Assembly (NCBI RefSeq): GCF_007989625.1
Contig: NZ_BJUK01000023.1
Coordinates: 1-61,659 of the forward strand
Origin: Bisbaumannia pacifica
GTDB taxonomy: Bacteria; Pseudomonadota; Gammaproteobacteria; Pseudomonadales; Halomonadaceae
Reading direction: 5' to 3'
Length of the DNA: 61,659 nt
In this document: positions 46,962-55,411 of the stretch, one piece after another
How positions within the stretch are numbered: the first letter of the stretch is position 1
Layout of the letters: each line of letters begins with the position of its first letter
Notes under the pieces: model-generated
What the model was told of the DNA's origin: nothing
What the model saw: only the letters and a program-made list of their open reading frames with translations
Databases searched by the model: none
Position numbers and translations under genes: made by a program

Positions 46962-48641
46962 ATGGACGTAAAACGACTACTCCTACTGATTCCATTGGCC
47001 GTGCTCGCCTATCTGCTGATCGTGCAGTGGAATCAGGATTACGGTCAGGCCACCCCCGAGCCTACCGCCCCCACCATCACCCAGAGCGGTGAAGCCGCCT
47101 CCCCCGGCGATGATGGCCTGGCCGTGCCGACGGCGCCTCGGGCGAACGCCATCGATGGCGAGATGCCGGAAGCACCAGGCGCCCAGGGTAGCCGCCGCGA
47201 CCTGATCGCCGTGACCACCGATGTACTGGACCTGCGCATCGATCCCCAGGGAGGCGATATCGTCTATGCCGCCCTGCCCCAGCACCGCCTGACCCTGGAT
47301 TCCGACCGCCCCTTCGTGCTGCTCTCCGATACCGAGGCCCGCAGCTATGTGGCCAAATCGGGCCTGCAGCTGGAAGGTCACCAGGGACGCATTCGCTTTA
47401 CGCCGGAGCAGACCGAGTATCGCCTGAGCGAGGAGGCGGATCGCCTGGAAGTCGATATGCGTGCCGACGTCAACGGCGTCGCGGTGCTCAAGCGCTTCAC
47501 CTTCGAGCGCGATAGCTATGCGGTGAATGTCAGCTACCACCTGGCCAACCAGGGCGAGGCCCCGGTCACCGCCCGCTTTATCGGCCAACTGGCCCGGGAC
47601 AATAGCCCCGACCCCACCAGCGGCGTGGCCATGGGCATGAAGTCCTACCTGGGCGCGGCCTTCTCCACCCCGGAGACCCGCTACGAGAAGGTCGACTTCG
47701 AGGACATCCAGGACGGCAGCTTCGCTAACCAGGATGCCCAGGGCGGCTGGGTCGCCATGATCCAGCACTACTTCGTTTCCGCCTGGGCCCCCAGCCAGGA
47801 TCAGCAGAACCTCTACTACGCCACCACCGATTCCCGCGATCGCAACGTGGCGGCCTTCGCCGGCCCCAGCCAGACCCTGGCCGCCCAGGGCGAGGCGACC
47901 CTCGCCGCGACCCTCTACCTGGGTCCCAAGGTGCAGGAGCGCATGGAGGCGATCGCCCCCAACCTGGAGCTGACCGTCGACTTCGGCTGGCTGTGGTTCC
48001 TGGCCAACCCCCTGTTCTGGCTGCTGGACAATATCCACGACGTCCTCGGCAACTGGGGCTGGTCCATCGTGGTGCTGACCCTCTTCGTCAAGCTGGTGAT
48101 GTGGCCGCTCTCCGCCAAGGCCTACAAGTCCATGGCGCGGATGCGCAAGCTAGGCCCGGAGATGCAGCGTCTCAAGGAACTCTATGGCGACGATCGTCAG
48201 AAGATGTCCCAGGAGATGATGAAGTTCTACCAGAAGGAGAAGATCAATCCGCTGGGGGGCTGCCTGCCGATCCTGGTGCAGATGCCGGTATTCATCGCCC
48301 TCTACTGGATGCTGCTGGAGTCCGTGGAGCTGCGCCACGCGCCCTTTATGTTCTGGATTCAGGACCTCTCGGTGAAGGATCCCTTCTTCATCTTGCCGAT
48401 CCTGATGGGCGCCTCCATGTTCGTGCAGCAGATGCTCAATCCGGCACCGCCGGACCCCATGCAGGCCAAGATCATGAAGATGCTGCCCATCGTCTTCACC
48501 TTCTTCTTCTTGTGGTTCCCGGCCGGCCTGGTGATCTACTGGGTGGTGAACAACATCACCTCCATCGCCCAGCAGTACGTGATCACCCGCAAGATCGAGA
48601 ACGACCCCACTATCGGCAAGGGCATGAAGACCAAGGGCTAG
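46962..48641 (+). CDS. yidC: Membrane protein insertase YidC
   Basis: Inserts and folds inner-membrane proteins, alone or with SecYEG. The 559 residues have an N-terminal membrane helix (MDVKRLLLLIPLAVLAYLLIVQW), a large periplasmic P1 domain (about 60-345), and the five-helix core with WGWSIVVLTLFVKLVMWPLSAKAYKSMARM, GGCLPILVQMPVFIALYWMLLES and FFFLWFPAGLVIYWVVNNITSIAQQ. Full length. A terminator follows. Confidence 0.98.
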   Translation: MDVKRLLLLIPLAVLAYLLIVQWNQDYGQATPEPTAPTITQSGEAASPGDDGLAVPTAPRANAIDGEMPEAPGAQGSRRDLIAVTTDVLDLRIDPQGGDIVYAALPQHRLTLDSDRPFVLLSDTEARSYVAKSGLQLEGHQGRIRFTPEQTEYRLSEEADRLEVDMRADVNGVAVLKRFTFERDSYAVNVSYHLANQGEAPVTARFIGQLARDNSPDPTSGVAMGMKSYLGAAFSTPETRYEKVDFEDIQDGSFANQDAQGGWVAMIQHYFVSAWAPSQDQQNLYYATTDSRDRNVAAFAGPSQTLAAQGEATLAATLYLGPKVQERMEAIAPNLELTVDFGWLWFLANPLFWLLDNIHDVLGNWGWSIVVLTLFVKLVMWPLSAKAYKSMARMRKLGPEMQRLKELYGDDRQKMSQEMMKFYQKEKINPLGGCLPILVQMPVFIALYWMLLESVELRHAPFMFWIQDLSVKDPFFILPILMGASMFVQQMLNPAPPDPMQAKIMKMLPIVFTFFFLWFPAGLVIYWVVNNITSIAQQYVITRKIENDPTIGKGMKTKG

Positions 48642-48666
48642 TCCCCGGCTTCGCGACCGATACGTC

Positions 48667-48699
48667 CCAGACCCCCGCCCCGGCGGGGGTCTGGCGTTT
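48667..48699 (+). terminator. Terminator after yidC
   Basis: Perfect 13-base stem, CCAGACCCCCGCC (48667-48679) and GGCGGGGGTCTGG (48682-48694), followed by CGTTTC. It separates yidC from mnmE; mnmE therefore either has its own promoter downstream or depends on read-through. Confidence 0.8.
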
Positions 48700-48746
48700 C
48701 TGGCCCACCGCCACGACAATAGCCCCATCGCCGCAAGGAGCCCGAC

Positions 48747-50120
48747 ATGTCCACCACGCCGCTCTATACCCAGGACACCATCGCCGCCCTGGCCACCCCC
48801 CCGGGGCGAGGCGGGGTGGGTATCATCCGCGTCTCCGGCCCCCTCAGCGCCACCCTGGCGGAGGCCATCCTGGGCCATTGCCCCCGCGCCCGCTACGCCC
48901 ACTACGGGCCCTTCCGGGGCGCCACGGGCCAGCTCGACGAGGGCATCGCCCTCTACTTCCCCGGGCCTCACTCCTTCACCGGCGAGGACGTCCTCGAGCT
49001 CCAGGGGCATGGTGGCCCGGTGATCATGGACCTGCTGCTGGAGCGCTGCGTCCAGTTGGGCGCACGGCTGGCCCGGCCCGGTGAATTCTCCGAGCGCGCC
49101 TTCCTCAACGACAAGCTCGACCTGGCCCAGGCGGAGGCCATCGCCGACCTGATCGACGCCAGCTCCCGGGCCGCCGCCGAGAACGCCCTGCGCTCCCTGC
49201 AGGGGGAGTTCTCGGCCCGGGTCGCGGCCCTGGTCCAGCGCCTGATCGAACTGCGCATCTATGTGGAGGCGGCCATCGATTTCCCCGAAGAGGAGATCGA
49301 CTTCCTGGGCGACGGCAAGGTGGCGGAGATGCTCAAGGGCGTCGGCGATGAGCTGGCGGCGGTGCGTGGCGCCGCCGGCCAGGGCGCCCTGATGCGCGAG
49401 GGCATGAGCGTGGTGATCGCCGGGCGCCCCAATGCCGGCAAGTCGAGCCTGCTCAATGCCCTCACCGAGCAGGAGACCGCCATCGTCACCGATATCGCCG
49501 GCACCACCCGGGACGTGCTGCGGGAGCATATCCATATCGACGGCATGCCGTTGCATGTCATCGATACCGCCGGCCTGCGCGACACCCCGGACGCGGTGGA
49601 ACAGATCGGCGTGGCCCGGGCCTGGGACGAGATCGAGAAGGCCGACCGGGTGCTGCTGCTGGTGGATGCCACCACCACCGAGGCCACCGACCCCATGGCC
49701 ATCTGGCCGGAGTTCGTGGCGCGCCTGCCGGACCCTACGCGGCTGACCCTGATTCGCAACAAGATCGATACCAGCCGGGAGTCGCCGCAACTCGACTTAT
49801 CCACAACCCCGCCGGTGATTCGTCTCTCCGCCAAGACCGGCGAGGGTGTGGATAACCTCAAGGAGCATCTCAAGGCGGTGATGGGCTATAGCGCCACCAC
49901 CGAGGGGCGTTTCTCGGCCCGGCGCCGCCACCTGGACGCCCTGGATCGCGCCGGGGAGGCGCTGGAGAACGGCGAGGCCCAGCTCCATGGCCACGGCGCC
50001 GGCGAGCTGCTGGCGGAGGACCTGCGCGAAGCCCAACAGGCGCTGGGCGAGATCACCGGCGAGTTCAGCGCCGATGATTTACTAGGCGAGATCTTCGGTA
50101 GCTTCTGTATCGGCAAGTGA
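48747..50120 (+). CDS. mnmE: tRNA modification GTPase MnmE
   Basis: Works with MnmG to place the carboxymethylaminomethyl group on wobble U34 of several tRNAs. The 457 residues contain the folate-binding N domain ([32 protein letters not shown]), the inserted G domain ([45 protein letters not shown]) and the invariant C-terminal FCIGK. Two perfect, oppositely oriented DnaA boxes lie within it. mnmG and parAB, which often follow in related genomes, are not here. Confidence 0.99.
   Translation: MSTTPLYTQDTIAALATPPGRGGVGIIRVSGPLSATLAEAILGHCPRARYAHYGPFRGATGQLDEGIALYFPGPHSFTGEDVLELQGHGGPVIMDLLLERCVQLGARLARPGEFSERAFLNDKLDLAQAEAIADLIDASSRAAAENALRSLQGEFSARVAALVQRLIELRIYVEAAIDFPEEEIDFLGDGKVAEMLKGVGDELAAVRGAAGQGALMREGMSVVIAGRPNAGKSSLLNALTEQETAIVTDIAGTTRDVLREHIHIDGMPLHVIDTAGLRDTPDAVEQIGVARAWDEIEKADRVLLLVDATTTEATDPMAIWPEFVARLPDPTRLTLIRNKIDTSRESPQLDLSTTPPVIRLSAKTGEGVDNLKEHLKAVMGYSATTEGRFSARRRHLDALDRAGEALENGEAQLHGHGAGELLAEDLREAQQALGEITGEFSADDLLGEIFGSFCIGK
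49797..49855. promoter_or_regulatory. Pair of perfect DnaA boxes inside mnmE
   Basis: TTATCCACA at 49797-49805 and its complement TGTGGATAA at 49847-49855, facing each other 50 bases apart, 3.5-4 kb from oriC. Both are exact strong-type boxes. In the protein the codons encode Leu-Ser-Thr-Thr and Gly-Val-Asp-Asn. Confidence 0.7.
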
Positions 50121-50203
50121 TTATCTCACCCGGCCCCGCTTATCGTCGGTTACTCTCGCCATCGGCTCGCTTAACCGACCTACGCGTTCCGGATCGGCGC
50201 CTT

Positions 50204-51043
50204 CTACTCCGGTAGCCACCATTCGGCCCGGTGGCGGGCCGGGGCGCCCCAGATGGCGGTGACCTGGTTCATCGCCTCCTCCACCGCCTGATCCAGTCCC
50301 CAGGGCGGATTGAGCACCAGCATGCCGCTGCCATACATGCCGTGGCGTTCCGCCCCCGGTTCCCTGAGCCGCACCTCGCTGCGCCAGACCTTGCGCAGGC
50401 CGGTGTTCTTGAGCCCCTCCAGCAGCTCCTGGTGACGCCCCGCCGGCAGCAGCGGGTACCACACCGCCACCACCGCATGGCGCGCCTTGCGCCCCACCCA
50501 GGCGAGGATCGCCACCAGGTCGCGATACTCCTCCTTGAGTTCGTAGCTGGGGTCGATCAGCACGCAGAGCCGGGGGGTCGCCACCGGCAGCAGGCGCTTG
50601 AGCCCCGCCAGGCCATCGCCATGCACCCGTCGCACCCGGGCGTCCTCGTCGGCCCGCTCCAGGTGCCCGAACTCACCGGGATGCAGCTCGAAGAGACTGA
50701 GGCGATCCTGAGCTCGCAGCCCCGCGCTCAACCACCGAGGCGAACCGGGATAGTGGGTCAGGTCATTGCCCGGCTGTGCCTCGGCCAGTTGCGCCAGCCA
50801 GGCCTTGAGGGCCCCCGAAGCGGCGCTACGGGCGCGCCATATCGGCTCGACTCCCTCACGGTGCTCCTGGAGCTTGCGGGCCTCCTCGGCGTGGAGCGGA
50901 TAGTGCCCCCGTCCCGCATGGGTATCGATGTACGTAATTGCCGACTCTTTACGTAACAGGCGATCCCGTAGCGTGACCAGGAGCAGGTGTTTATGCACAT
51001 CGGCAAAATTGCCGGCATGGTAGGCGTGTTGATAGGCGAGCAT
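50204..51043 (-). CDS. rlmJ: 23S rRNA A2030 N6-methyltransferase RlmJ
   Basis: SAM-dependent methyltransferase of 23S rRNA A2030. The 279 residues start MLAYQHAYHAGNFADVHKHLLL, almost as in E. coli (280 residues), and include TYIDTHAGRGHYPL (SAM site) and the catalytic LIDPSYELKEEY (DPPY-like, here DPSY). The start at 51043 is preferred over an ATG eight codons upstream, because family members begin at this Met. The hairpin that terminates the upstream lipoprotein gene lies 18 bases before its start. Confidence 0.95.
   Translation of the reverse strand: MLAYQHAYHAGNFADVHKHLLLVTLRDRLLRKESAITYIDTHAGRGHYPLHAEEARKLQEHREGVEPIWRARSAASGALKAWLAQLAEAQPGNDLTHYPGSPRWLSAGLRAQDRLSLFELHPGEFGHLERADEDARVRRVHGDGLAGLKRLLPVATPRLCVLIDPSYELKEEYRDLVAILAWVGRKARHAVVAVWYPLLPAGRHQELLEGLKNTGLRKVWRSEVRLREPGAERHGMYGSGMLVLNPPWGLDQAVEEAMNQVTAIWGAPARHRAEWWLPE
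50991..50999 (+). promoter_or_regulatory. DnaA box within rlmJ 5' coding region
   Basis: TTATGCACA fits the TTATNCACA consensus; it lies 44 bases inside rlmJ, 5 kb from oriC. Confidence 0.5.
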
Positions 51044-51056
51044 GACGATTTCCATG

Positions 51057-51086
51057 AAAAGGCCCACGGAATCGCTTCCGTGGGCC
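51057..51086 (-). terminator. Terminator of the OmpA-family lipoprotein gene
   Basis: On the minus strand, an 11-base perfect stem GGCCCACGGAA / TTCCGTGGGCC (arms 51076-51086 and 51061-51071) with a four-base loop, followed by TTTT (51060-51057). Confidence 0.9.
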
Positions 51087-51109
51087 GGGATGCCGAGCGG
51101 CCAGCGAGA

Positions 51110-51784
51110 TTACATCTGCTGCTGCATCGGGCTCAGGGTGATCTCGACGCGACGATTCTGGGCGCGCCCCTGCTCGGAGGCGTTGCTGGCCACCGGCATG
51201 GTCTCGCCATAACCCATCATATTGAGCCGATACATGGCCACGCCGCTCTGGGCCAGGTAGTTACCCACCGCCTGGGCACGGCGTTCGGAGAGCCCCTGAT
51301 TGTAGCGGTCATCCCCGGTACTGTCGGTATGACCGGCGATATTCACGCGGGTATCGGGAAAGTCGCGCAGCACCTGGGAAACGTCGTTGAGGGCGGAGCG
51401 CGCGGTAGGGGTCAGCTCGCTGGAGTCGAAGCCGAAGGTCACGCTGCTGGGCATATTGAGGATGATATCGTCGCCGCGGCGATCCACCTCGATACCGGTG
51501 CCCTCCATGCTCTGCCGCAGTTGTGCCTCCTGGCGATCCATATAGGCGCCGATTCCGGCCCCGGCGGCGGCCCCCACGGCGGCGCCGATCAGGGCGCGAT
51601 CGCGACGGCTGGTGCTGCCGCTACCGCTCAGGGCCCCGGCGGCGGCGCCCACGGCGGCCCCGATACCGGCACCGCTCAGGGTGCGGTTGCGGTCGGTCTG
51701 TGAGCCGTAGGGATCGGTGGTGGCACAACCGGCCAGCAGCAATCCGGCTGCCAGGGGATAGGCCAAACGAAGCATCTTGGGCAT
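51110..51784 (-). CDS. OmpA-family lipoprotein with glycine zipper
   Basis: Predicted outer-membrane lipoprotein that binds peptidoglycan. The 224-residue product has a signal peptide with lipobox LLAGC (Cys20), a glycine-zipper segment ([17 protein letters not shown] and GAAVGAAAGAGIGAYMD, about 40-85) and a C-terminal OmpA domain (ITFGFDSS-type start, NIAGHTDSTGDDRYNQGLSERRAQAV, GYGETMPVASN, RRVEI). It resembles the YiaD type. The ATG at 51784 is chosen because of AGGAG upstream. It has its own terminator, so it is probably a single-gene unit. Confidence 0.92.
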   Translation of the reverse strand: MPKMLRLAYPLAAGLLLAGCATTDPYGSQTDRNRTLSGAGIGAAVGAAAGALSGSGSTSRRDRALIGAAVGAAAGAGIGAYMDRQEAQLRQSMEGTGIEVDRRGDDIILNMPSSVTFGFDSSELTPTARSALNDVSQVLRDFPDTRVNIAGHTDSTGDDRYNQGLSERRAQAVGNYLAQSGVAMYRLNMMGYGETMPVASNASEQGRAQNRRVEITLSPMQQQM

Positions 51785-51819
51785 AACGTAACTCCTAAAC
51801 GTCGTGAAATGGCTATGGA

Positions 51820-52992
51820 TCACTCCTCGAGGGAGGCCAACAGCTCATTCAAGAATAATAGACCCTGAGGGGTAGCTTGCAGGCGAGAGTCATCTTCCAC
51901 AAGAAGTCCCAGATGTCGGGCCCGCGCCAGGCGCGCCTCCAGGGTCGCCCGAGATAGACCACTATGTGCCTCCCAGAGTGCCATGGGCACCCCCTCGGTA
52001 AGGCGCAGGGCATTCATGGCGAACTCCAGGGGCAACTCCTCCGCCTCGATACGGCGATGGCCGGCGACGAAGCCCCGCGGATCCTCGCGACGACGCAGAT
52101 AGGCCTCCGGCTGGCGACTCTTCCAGCGCCGCTCGATGATCAGGCCACCGTCCTGCGGCGTCTCTCGACTCAGCTTGCCATGGGCGCCGGCGCCGATGCC
52201 CAGGTAGTCGCCGAAGCGCCAGTAATTGAGGTTGTGCCGGGCCTGGCGTCCGGGGTGCGCGTAGGCGGAGATCTCGTAGCGGGCGAGGCCGGCGGCCTCC
52301 AGGCGTTCATGGCCGGCGTCCTGGATCGCCCACAAGGCCTCTTCCTCCGGCAGCACCGGCGGCCGCGAATGGAATTCGGTATTGGGCTCCAGGGTCAGCT
52401 GATACCAGGAGAGGTGGCTGGGGGAGAGCGCCAGGGCCCGGTCGATATCGTCCAGGGCCAGCGCCGGGCTCTGCCCCGGCAGGCCATGCATTAGGTCGAT
52501 ATTGAGGTTGTCGAAGCCCGCCGCCCGGGCCTCCCTCACCGCCCGCTCTGCCTCCAGGCCGCCATGGATCCGCCCCAGGGCCTGGAGCTGGGCGTCCTGA
52601 AAACTCTGTACCCCCAGGGAGAGGCGGTTGATGCCCACCTCGCGATAGGCGGCGAAGCGCGCCTGCTCGAAGGTGCCGGGGTTGGCCTCCAGGGTGATCT
52701 CGATATCCGCGGCCCAGGGCAGCGCCTCCTCCAGCCGCGCCAGGAAACGCCGATAGAAGTCCGCCGACATCAGGCTGGGGGTGCCGCCGCCGATAAAGAC
52801 GCTGACCAGCTCGCGCCCCGCCACCAGGGGCAGCTCCGCCTCCAGATCGGCGAGCAGCGCCACCAGGTAGTCGTCCTCGGGCAGGCTGGCCCCGGCACCC
52901 ACCCCGTGGGAGTTGAAATCGCAGTAGGGGCACTTGCGCACGCACCAGGGCACGTGCAGATAGAGCGACAGGGGCGGCAGGGGGCGATTCAT
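51820..52992 (-). CDS. hemW: Heme chaperone HemW
   Basis: Radical-SAM-family protein that binds heme and passes it to client proteins; long misnamed coproporphyrinogen III oxidase. The 390 residues have HVPWCVRKCPYCDF with the CxxxCxxC cluster motif (Cys17, 21, 24), GGGTPS, EANPGT, and the HNxxYW heme-site motif (HNLNYW). It overlaps the rdgB stop by ATGA, so the two form an rdgB-hemW unit, a widespread arrangement. Confidence 0.96.
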   Translation of the reverse strand: MNRPLPPLSLYLHVPWCVRKCPYCDFNSHGVGAGASLPEDDYLVALLADLEAELPLVAGRELVSVFIGGGTPSLMSADFYRRFLARLEEALPWAADIEITLEANPGTFEQARFAAYREVGINRLSLGVQSFQDAQLQALGRIHGGLEAERAVREARAAGFDNLNIDLMHGLPGQSPALALDDIDRALALSPSHLSWYQLTLEPNTEFHSRPPVLPEEEALWAIQDAGHERLEAAGLARYEISAYAHPGRQARHNLNYWRFGDYLGIGAGAHGKLSRETPQDGGLIIERRWKSRQPEAYLRRREDPRGFVAGHRRIEAEELPLEFAMNALRLTEGVPMALWEAHSGLSRATLEARLARARHLGLLVEDDSRLQATPQGLLFLNELLASLEE

Positions 52993-53588
52993 GCCCGCAG
53001 CCGCTCCACCAGCTCGGCCATGGCTCGGCCGCGATGACTCAGGCGGTTCTTCTCCTGGGCCGAGAGCTCGGCGGCGCTCATGCCGGCGCCCCGGGGCCAG
53101 AACAGCGGATCATAGCCGAAGCCCCCTTCGCCTCGGGGGTGGGCCAGGATCTCGCCCTCCCAGCACGCCTGGACGATCAGCGGTACCGGATCCTCGGCGT
53201 GGCGCAGGTAGACCAGCACGCACCAATAGCGGCCACTGCGCTGGCCCTCCGGTACCTCCGTCAGGGCCTCCAGCAGCTTGTGGTTGTTGCGTTCATCACT
53301 CTTCGGTTCGCCGGCATAGCGGGCCGAGTAGATCCCCGGCGCCCCCTTGAGAGCATCCACCTCCAGGCCCGAATCATCGGCCAGGGCCGGCAGGCCGCTG
53401 ATTCGGCACGCCTCCCGGGCCTTGAGCAGGGCATTCTCCACGAAGGTCAGGCCGGTCTCCTCCACCTCGGGGACCCGGAACTCGGCCTGGGGCCGCACGC
53501 GAAAGCCCAGCGGCGCCAGCAGGGCCTCGAACTCGCGCAGCTTGCCGGCGTTACCGCTGGCCAGCACCAGGGACTGGGGTTCACTCAT
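52989..53588 (-). CDS. rdgB: ITP/XTP pyrophosphatase RdgB
   Basis: Removes non-canonical purine nucleoside triphosphates (ITP, XTP, dITP). The 199-residue product shows LASGNAGKLREFEALL (substrate-binding SxNxxK), ETGLTFVENALLKAREA, ALADDSGLEVDAL and the C-terminal GFGYDPLFW and KNRLSHRGRAM. It lies upstream of hemW. The 223 bases in front of it (53589-53811) are filled by repeats derived from the next gene's 3' end. Confidence 0.98.
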   Translation of the reverse strand: MSEPQSLVLASGNAGKLREFEALLAPLGFRVRPQAEFRVPEVEETGLTFVENALLKAREACRISGLPALADDSGLEVDALKGAPGIYSARYAGEPKSDERNNHKLLEALTEVPEGQRSGRYWCVLVYLRHAEDPVPLIVQACWEGEILAHPRGEGGFGYDPLFWPRGAGMSAAELSAQEKNRLSHRGRAMAELVERLRA

Positions 53589-53616
53589 TCACTACTCCTA
53601 ACATGGCTTATCTCTT

Positions 53617-53863
53617 GGTCAATCGACCTCACCCACCGCATGGCCCATAGGTTGGCGAATCAGGCTGACCGCTCGGTCAATCGCCGCTGGCATCTTCCCA
53701 GCGGCCCGACTTAGGTCAATTCACCTCGCCCACCGCATGGCCCATAGGTTGGCGAATCAGGCTGACCGCTCGGTCAATCGCCGCTGGCTTCATGCCAGCG
53801 AGTGACATAGGTCAATCGACCTCACCCACCGCATGGCCCATATGTTGGCGAATCAGGCTGACC
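53617..53863. repeat. Tandem repeats copied from the 3' end of the kinase gene
   Basis: Three direct copies start at 53617, 53714 and 53810 (period 97 and 96). The third copy is the last 50-odd bases of the kinase gene. Copies one and two each hold that coding tail (still readable, on the minus strand, as SLIRQPMGHAVGEV plus D or N and a stop) followed by 40-45 bases that contain the palindrome TGACCGCTCGGTCA (53666-53679 and 53763-53776) and a hairpin (CCGCTGG/CCAGCGG at 53684-53704; CGCTGGC/GCCAGCG at 53782-53800). Confidence 0.92.
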
Positions 53864-55389
53864 AGGGTCTCGCTGGCATCCGCGGCCGTGGTATCCAGAT
53901 GCACCAGATGACAACGTTCCTCCTCGGCGAAGGGCTCCCGGGTGGCCAGCTGGCGCTCCAGCACCGCCAGGCCCGCCTCGGAGGGGTCGCCGCCGCGGCG
54001 GGTGCGCTTCTCGATGCGTCGGCGCAGGGTCGCCTCGTCGGCCTCGAAGCTGACGATCAGCTGCGGCAGACCGCGGGCCTCCGCCTCGTGGCTCAGCAGG
54101 TCCCGCTGCCAGCGAGCCAGGCAGGTGGCATCGATGCACACCGGCAGCCCCGCCTCCAGCAGGGTGCCGGTCAACCGGGCCAGGCGCTGGTAGGTGCGTC
54201 GGGTGGCCTCGGGGGCATAGAGAGCCACGTCGCTGCCGCGGCTATCGGCCAGGGGTGCGAAGCCGTAGAGGCGCTTGCGCTCCACGTCGGAGCGCAGCCG
54301 CACCGCGCCCAGGCGGCGCACCATCTCGCCGGTGAAGCGGCTCTTGCCGCTGCCGGAGACGCCGGCCCCCAGCACCAGGTAGGGGAAGCGGAACTCCGCA
54401 TAGCCCTCGGCCAGGCCCAGGTAGTGATCGATCTCGGCCAGTACCGCCTCGCGCTCGTCGCCACCGACCTGTTCCAGGCGCAGCGCCGCCACCTTGACCC
54501 GCACCAGGGCCCGATAGAGCTTGTAGTAGCCCAGGGCCCTGACCAGGCCGTAGTCGCCGGAGAGCTCCAGGTAGCGATTCAGGGCGTGATGAGCCAGGGC
54601 ACGCTCGTCCCGGGCCTCCAGGTCCATCAGCAGGAAGGCCAGGTCACAGCCCACATCGCTCCAGCGCAGCGCATCGTTGAACTCGATGCCGTCGAAGAGC
54701 AGCGCCCGCCCCCGGTGCCGCACCGCGTTGCCCAGGTGGATATCGCCATGGGTCTCGCGCACGAAGCCCTGGGCATGGCGTTCGGTCAGGACCGGTGCCA
54801 GGCGCGCCTGGGTCTCCTCGACCAGGGCCTGGAGTCGCTCCAGGCGAGCCAGGCGTGCCTCCCCCGGCAAGCGTGGGGCGATCAGGGTGAACTCCCGGGC
54901 GAGGATCTCGGCGGTGGCCTCGGCCCCGCCCAGGGGATCGTCCGGGGCGATGCGCGCGGCGCTCTCGTGGAAATCCACCAGTTGATCGATCAGGTCATCG
55001 ATCAGCTCCAGGGAGAGGCTGCCCTCTTCCTGGAGGGTGCTGAACAGGTGGCGATTGCTGAACTGGCGCATCTTCACCGCGTACTCGAAGGGCGCGCTGG
55101 CATCATCGACCCGCGGCGCCTCCGGGGTGCCGGAGATGGGCACCGCCGCCAGGTAGAGGCTGGGCGCCAGGCGCCGGTTGAGACGCACCTCCTGCTCGCA
55201 GAGCCGGCGACGCTGCTCCAGGGTCGAGAAGTCGAGGAAGCTACCGAACTCCAGCGGCTTCTTGATCTTGTAGGCGTAGTCACCGGTGAGCAGGATCCAC
55301 GAGATATGCGTCTCATGGACCTCGACGCCCGTGACGTCATGGTCGTAGCAGGCCGGGTCCCGCAGGGCCTGGATCAGGGTCTCGCTCAC
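53812..55389 (-). CDS. Fusion of an aminoglycoside-phosphotransferase-like domain and a P-loop kinase
   Basis: A 525-residue cytoplasmic protein of unknown substrate. Residues 1-330 resemble the APH/kinase-like family, with YAYKIKKPLEFGSFLDF (Lys of the nucleotide site) and the catalytic ETHGDIHLGNAVRHRGRALLFDGIEFND. Residues 340-525 form a P-loop kinase: VLGAGVSGSGKSRFTGEMVRRL (Walker A), RSDVERKRL, a LID-like RRRIEKRTRRGGDPSEA. The GTG at 55389 is preceded by AGGAGGT. It lies between hemL and rdgB, and its 3' end is copied downstream. Confidence 0.85.
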   Translation of the reverse strand: MSETLIQALRDPACYDHDVTGVEVHETHISWILLTGDYAYKIKKPLEFGSFLDFSTLEQRRRLCEQEVRLNRRLAPSLYLAAVPISGTPEAPRVDDASAPFEYAVKMRQFSNRHLFSTLQEEGSLSLELIDDLIDQLVDFHESAARIAPDDPLGGAEATAEILAREFTLIAPRLPGEARLARLERLQALVEETQARLAPVLTERHAQGFVRETHGDIHLGNAVRHRGRALLFDGIEFNDALRWSDVGCDLAFLLMDLEARDERALAHHALNRYLELSGDYGLVRALGYYKLYRALVRVKVAALRLEQVGGDEREAVLAEIDHYLGLAEGYAEFRFPYLVLGAGVSGSGKSRFTGEMVRRLGAVRLRSDVERKRLYGFAPLADSRGSDVALYAPEATRRTYQRLARLTGTLLEAGLPVCIDATCLARWQRDLLSHEAEARGLPQLIVSFEADEATLRRRIEKRTRRGGDPSEAGLAVLERQLATREPFAEEERCHLVHLDTTAADASETLVSLIRQHMGHAVGEVD

Positions 55390-55411
55390 CGTGACACCTC
55401 CTGACGACGAG

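Noticed and set aside
53617-53863. Insertion sequence or integron attC sites downstream of the kinase gene
   Set aside because: No transposase or integrase, no terminal inverted repeats with target duplication, and no attC core sites; the units derive in part from the neighbouring gene end.
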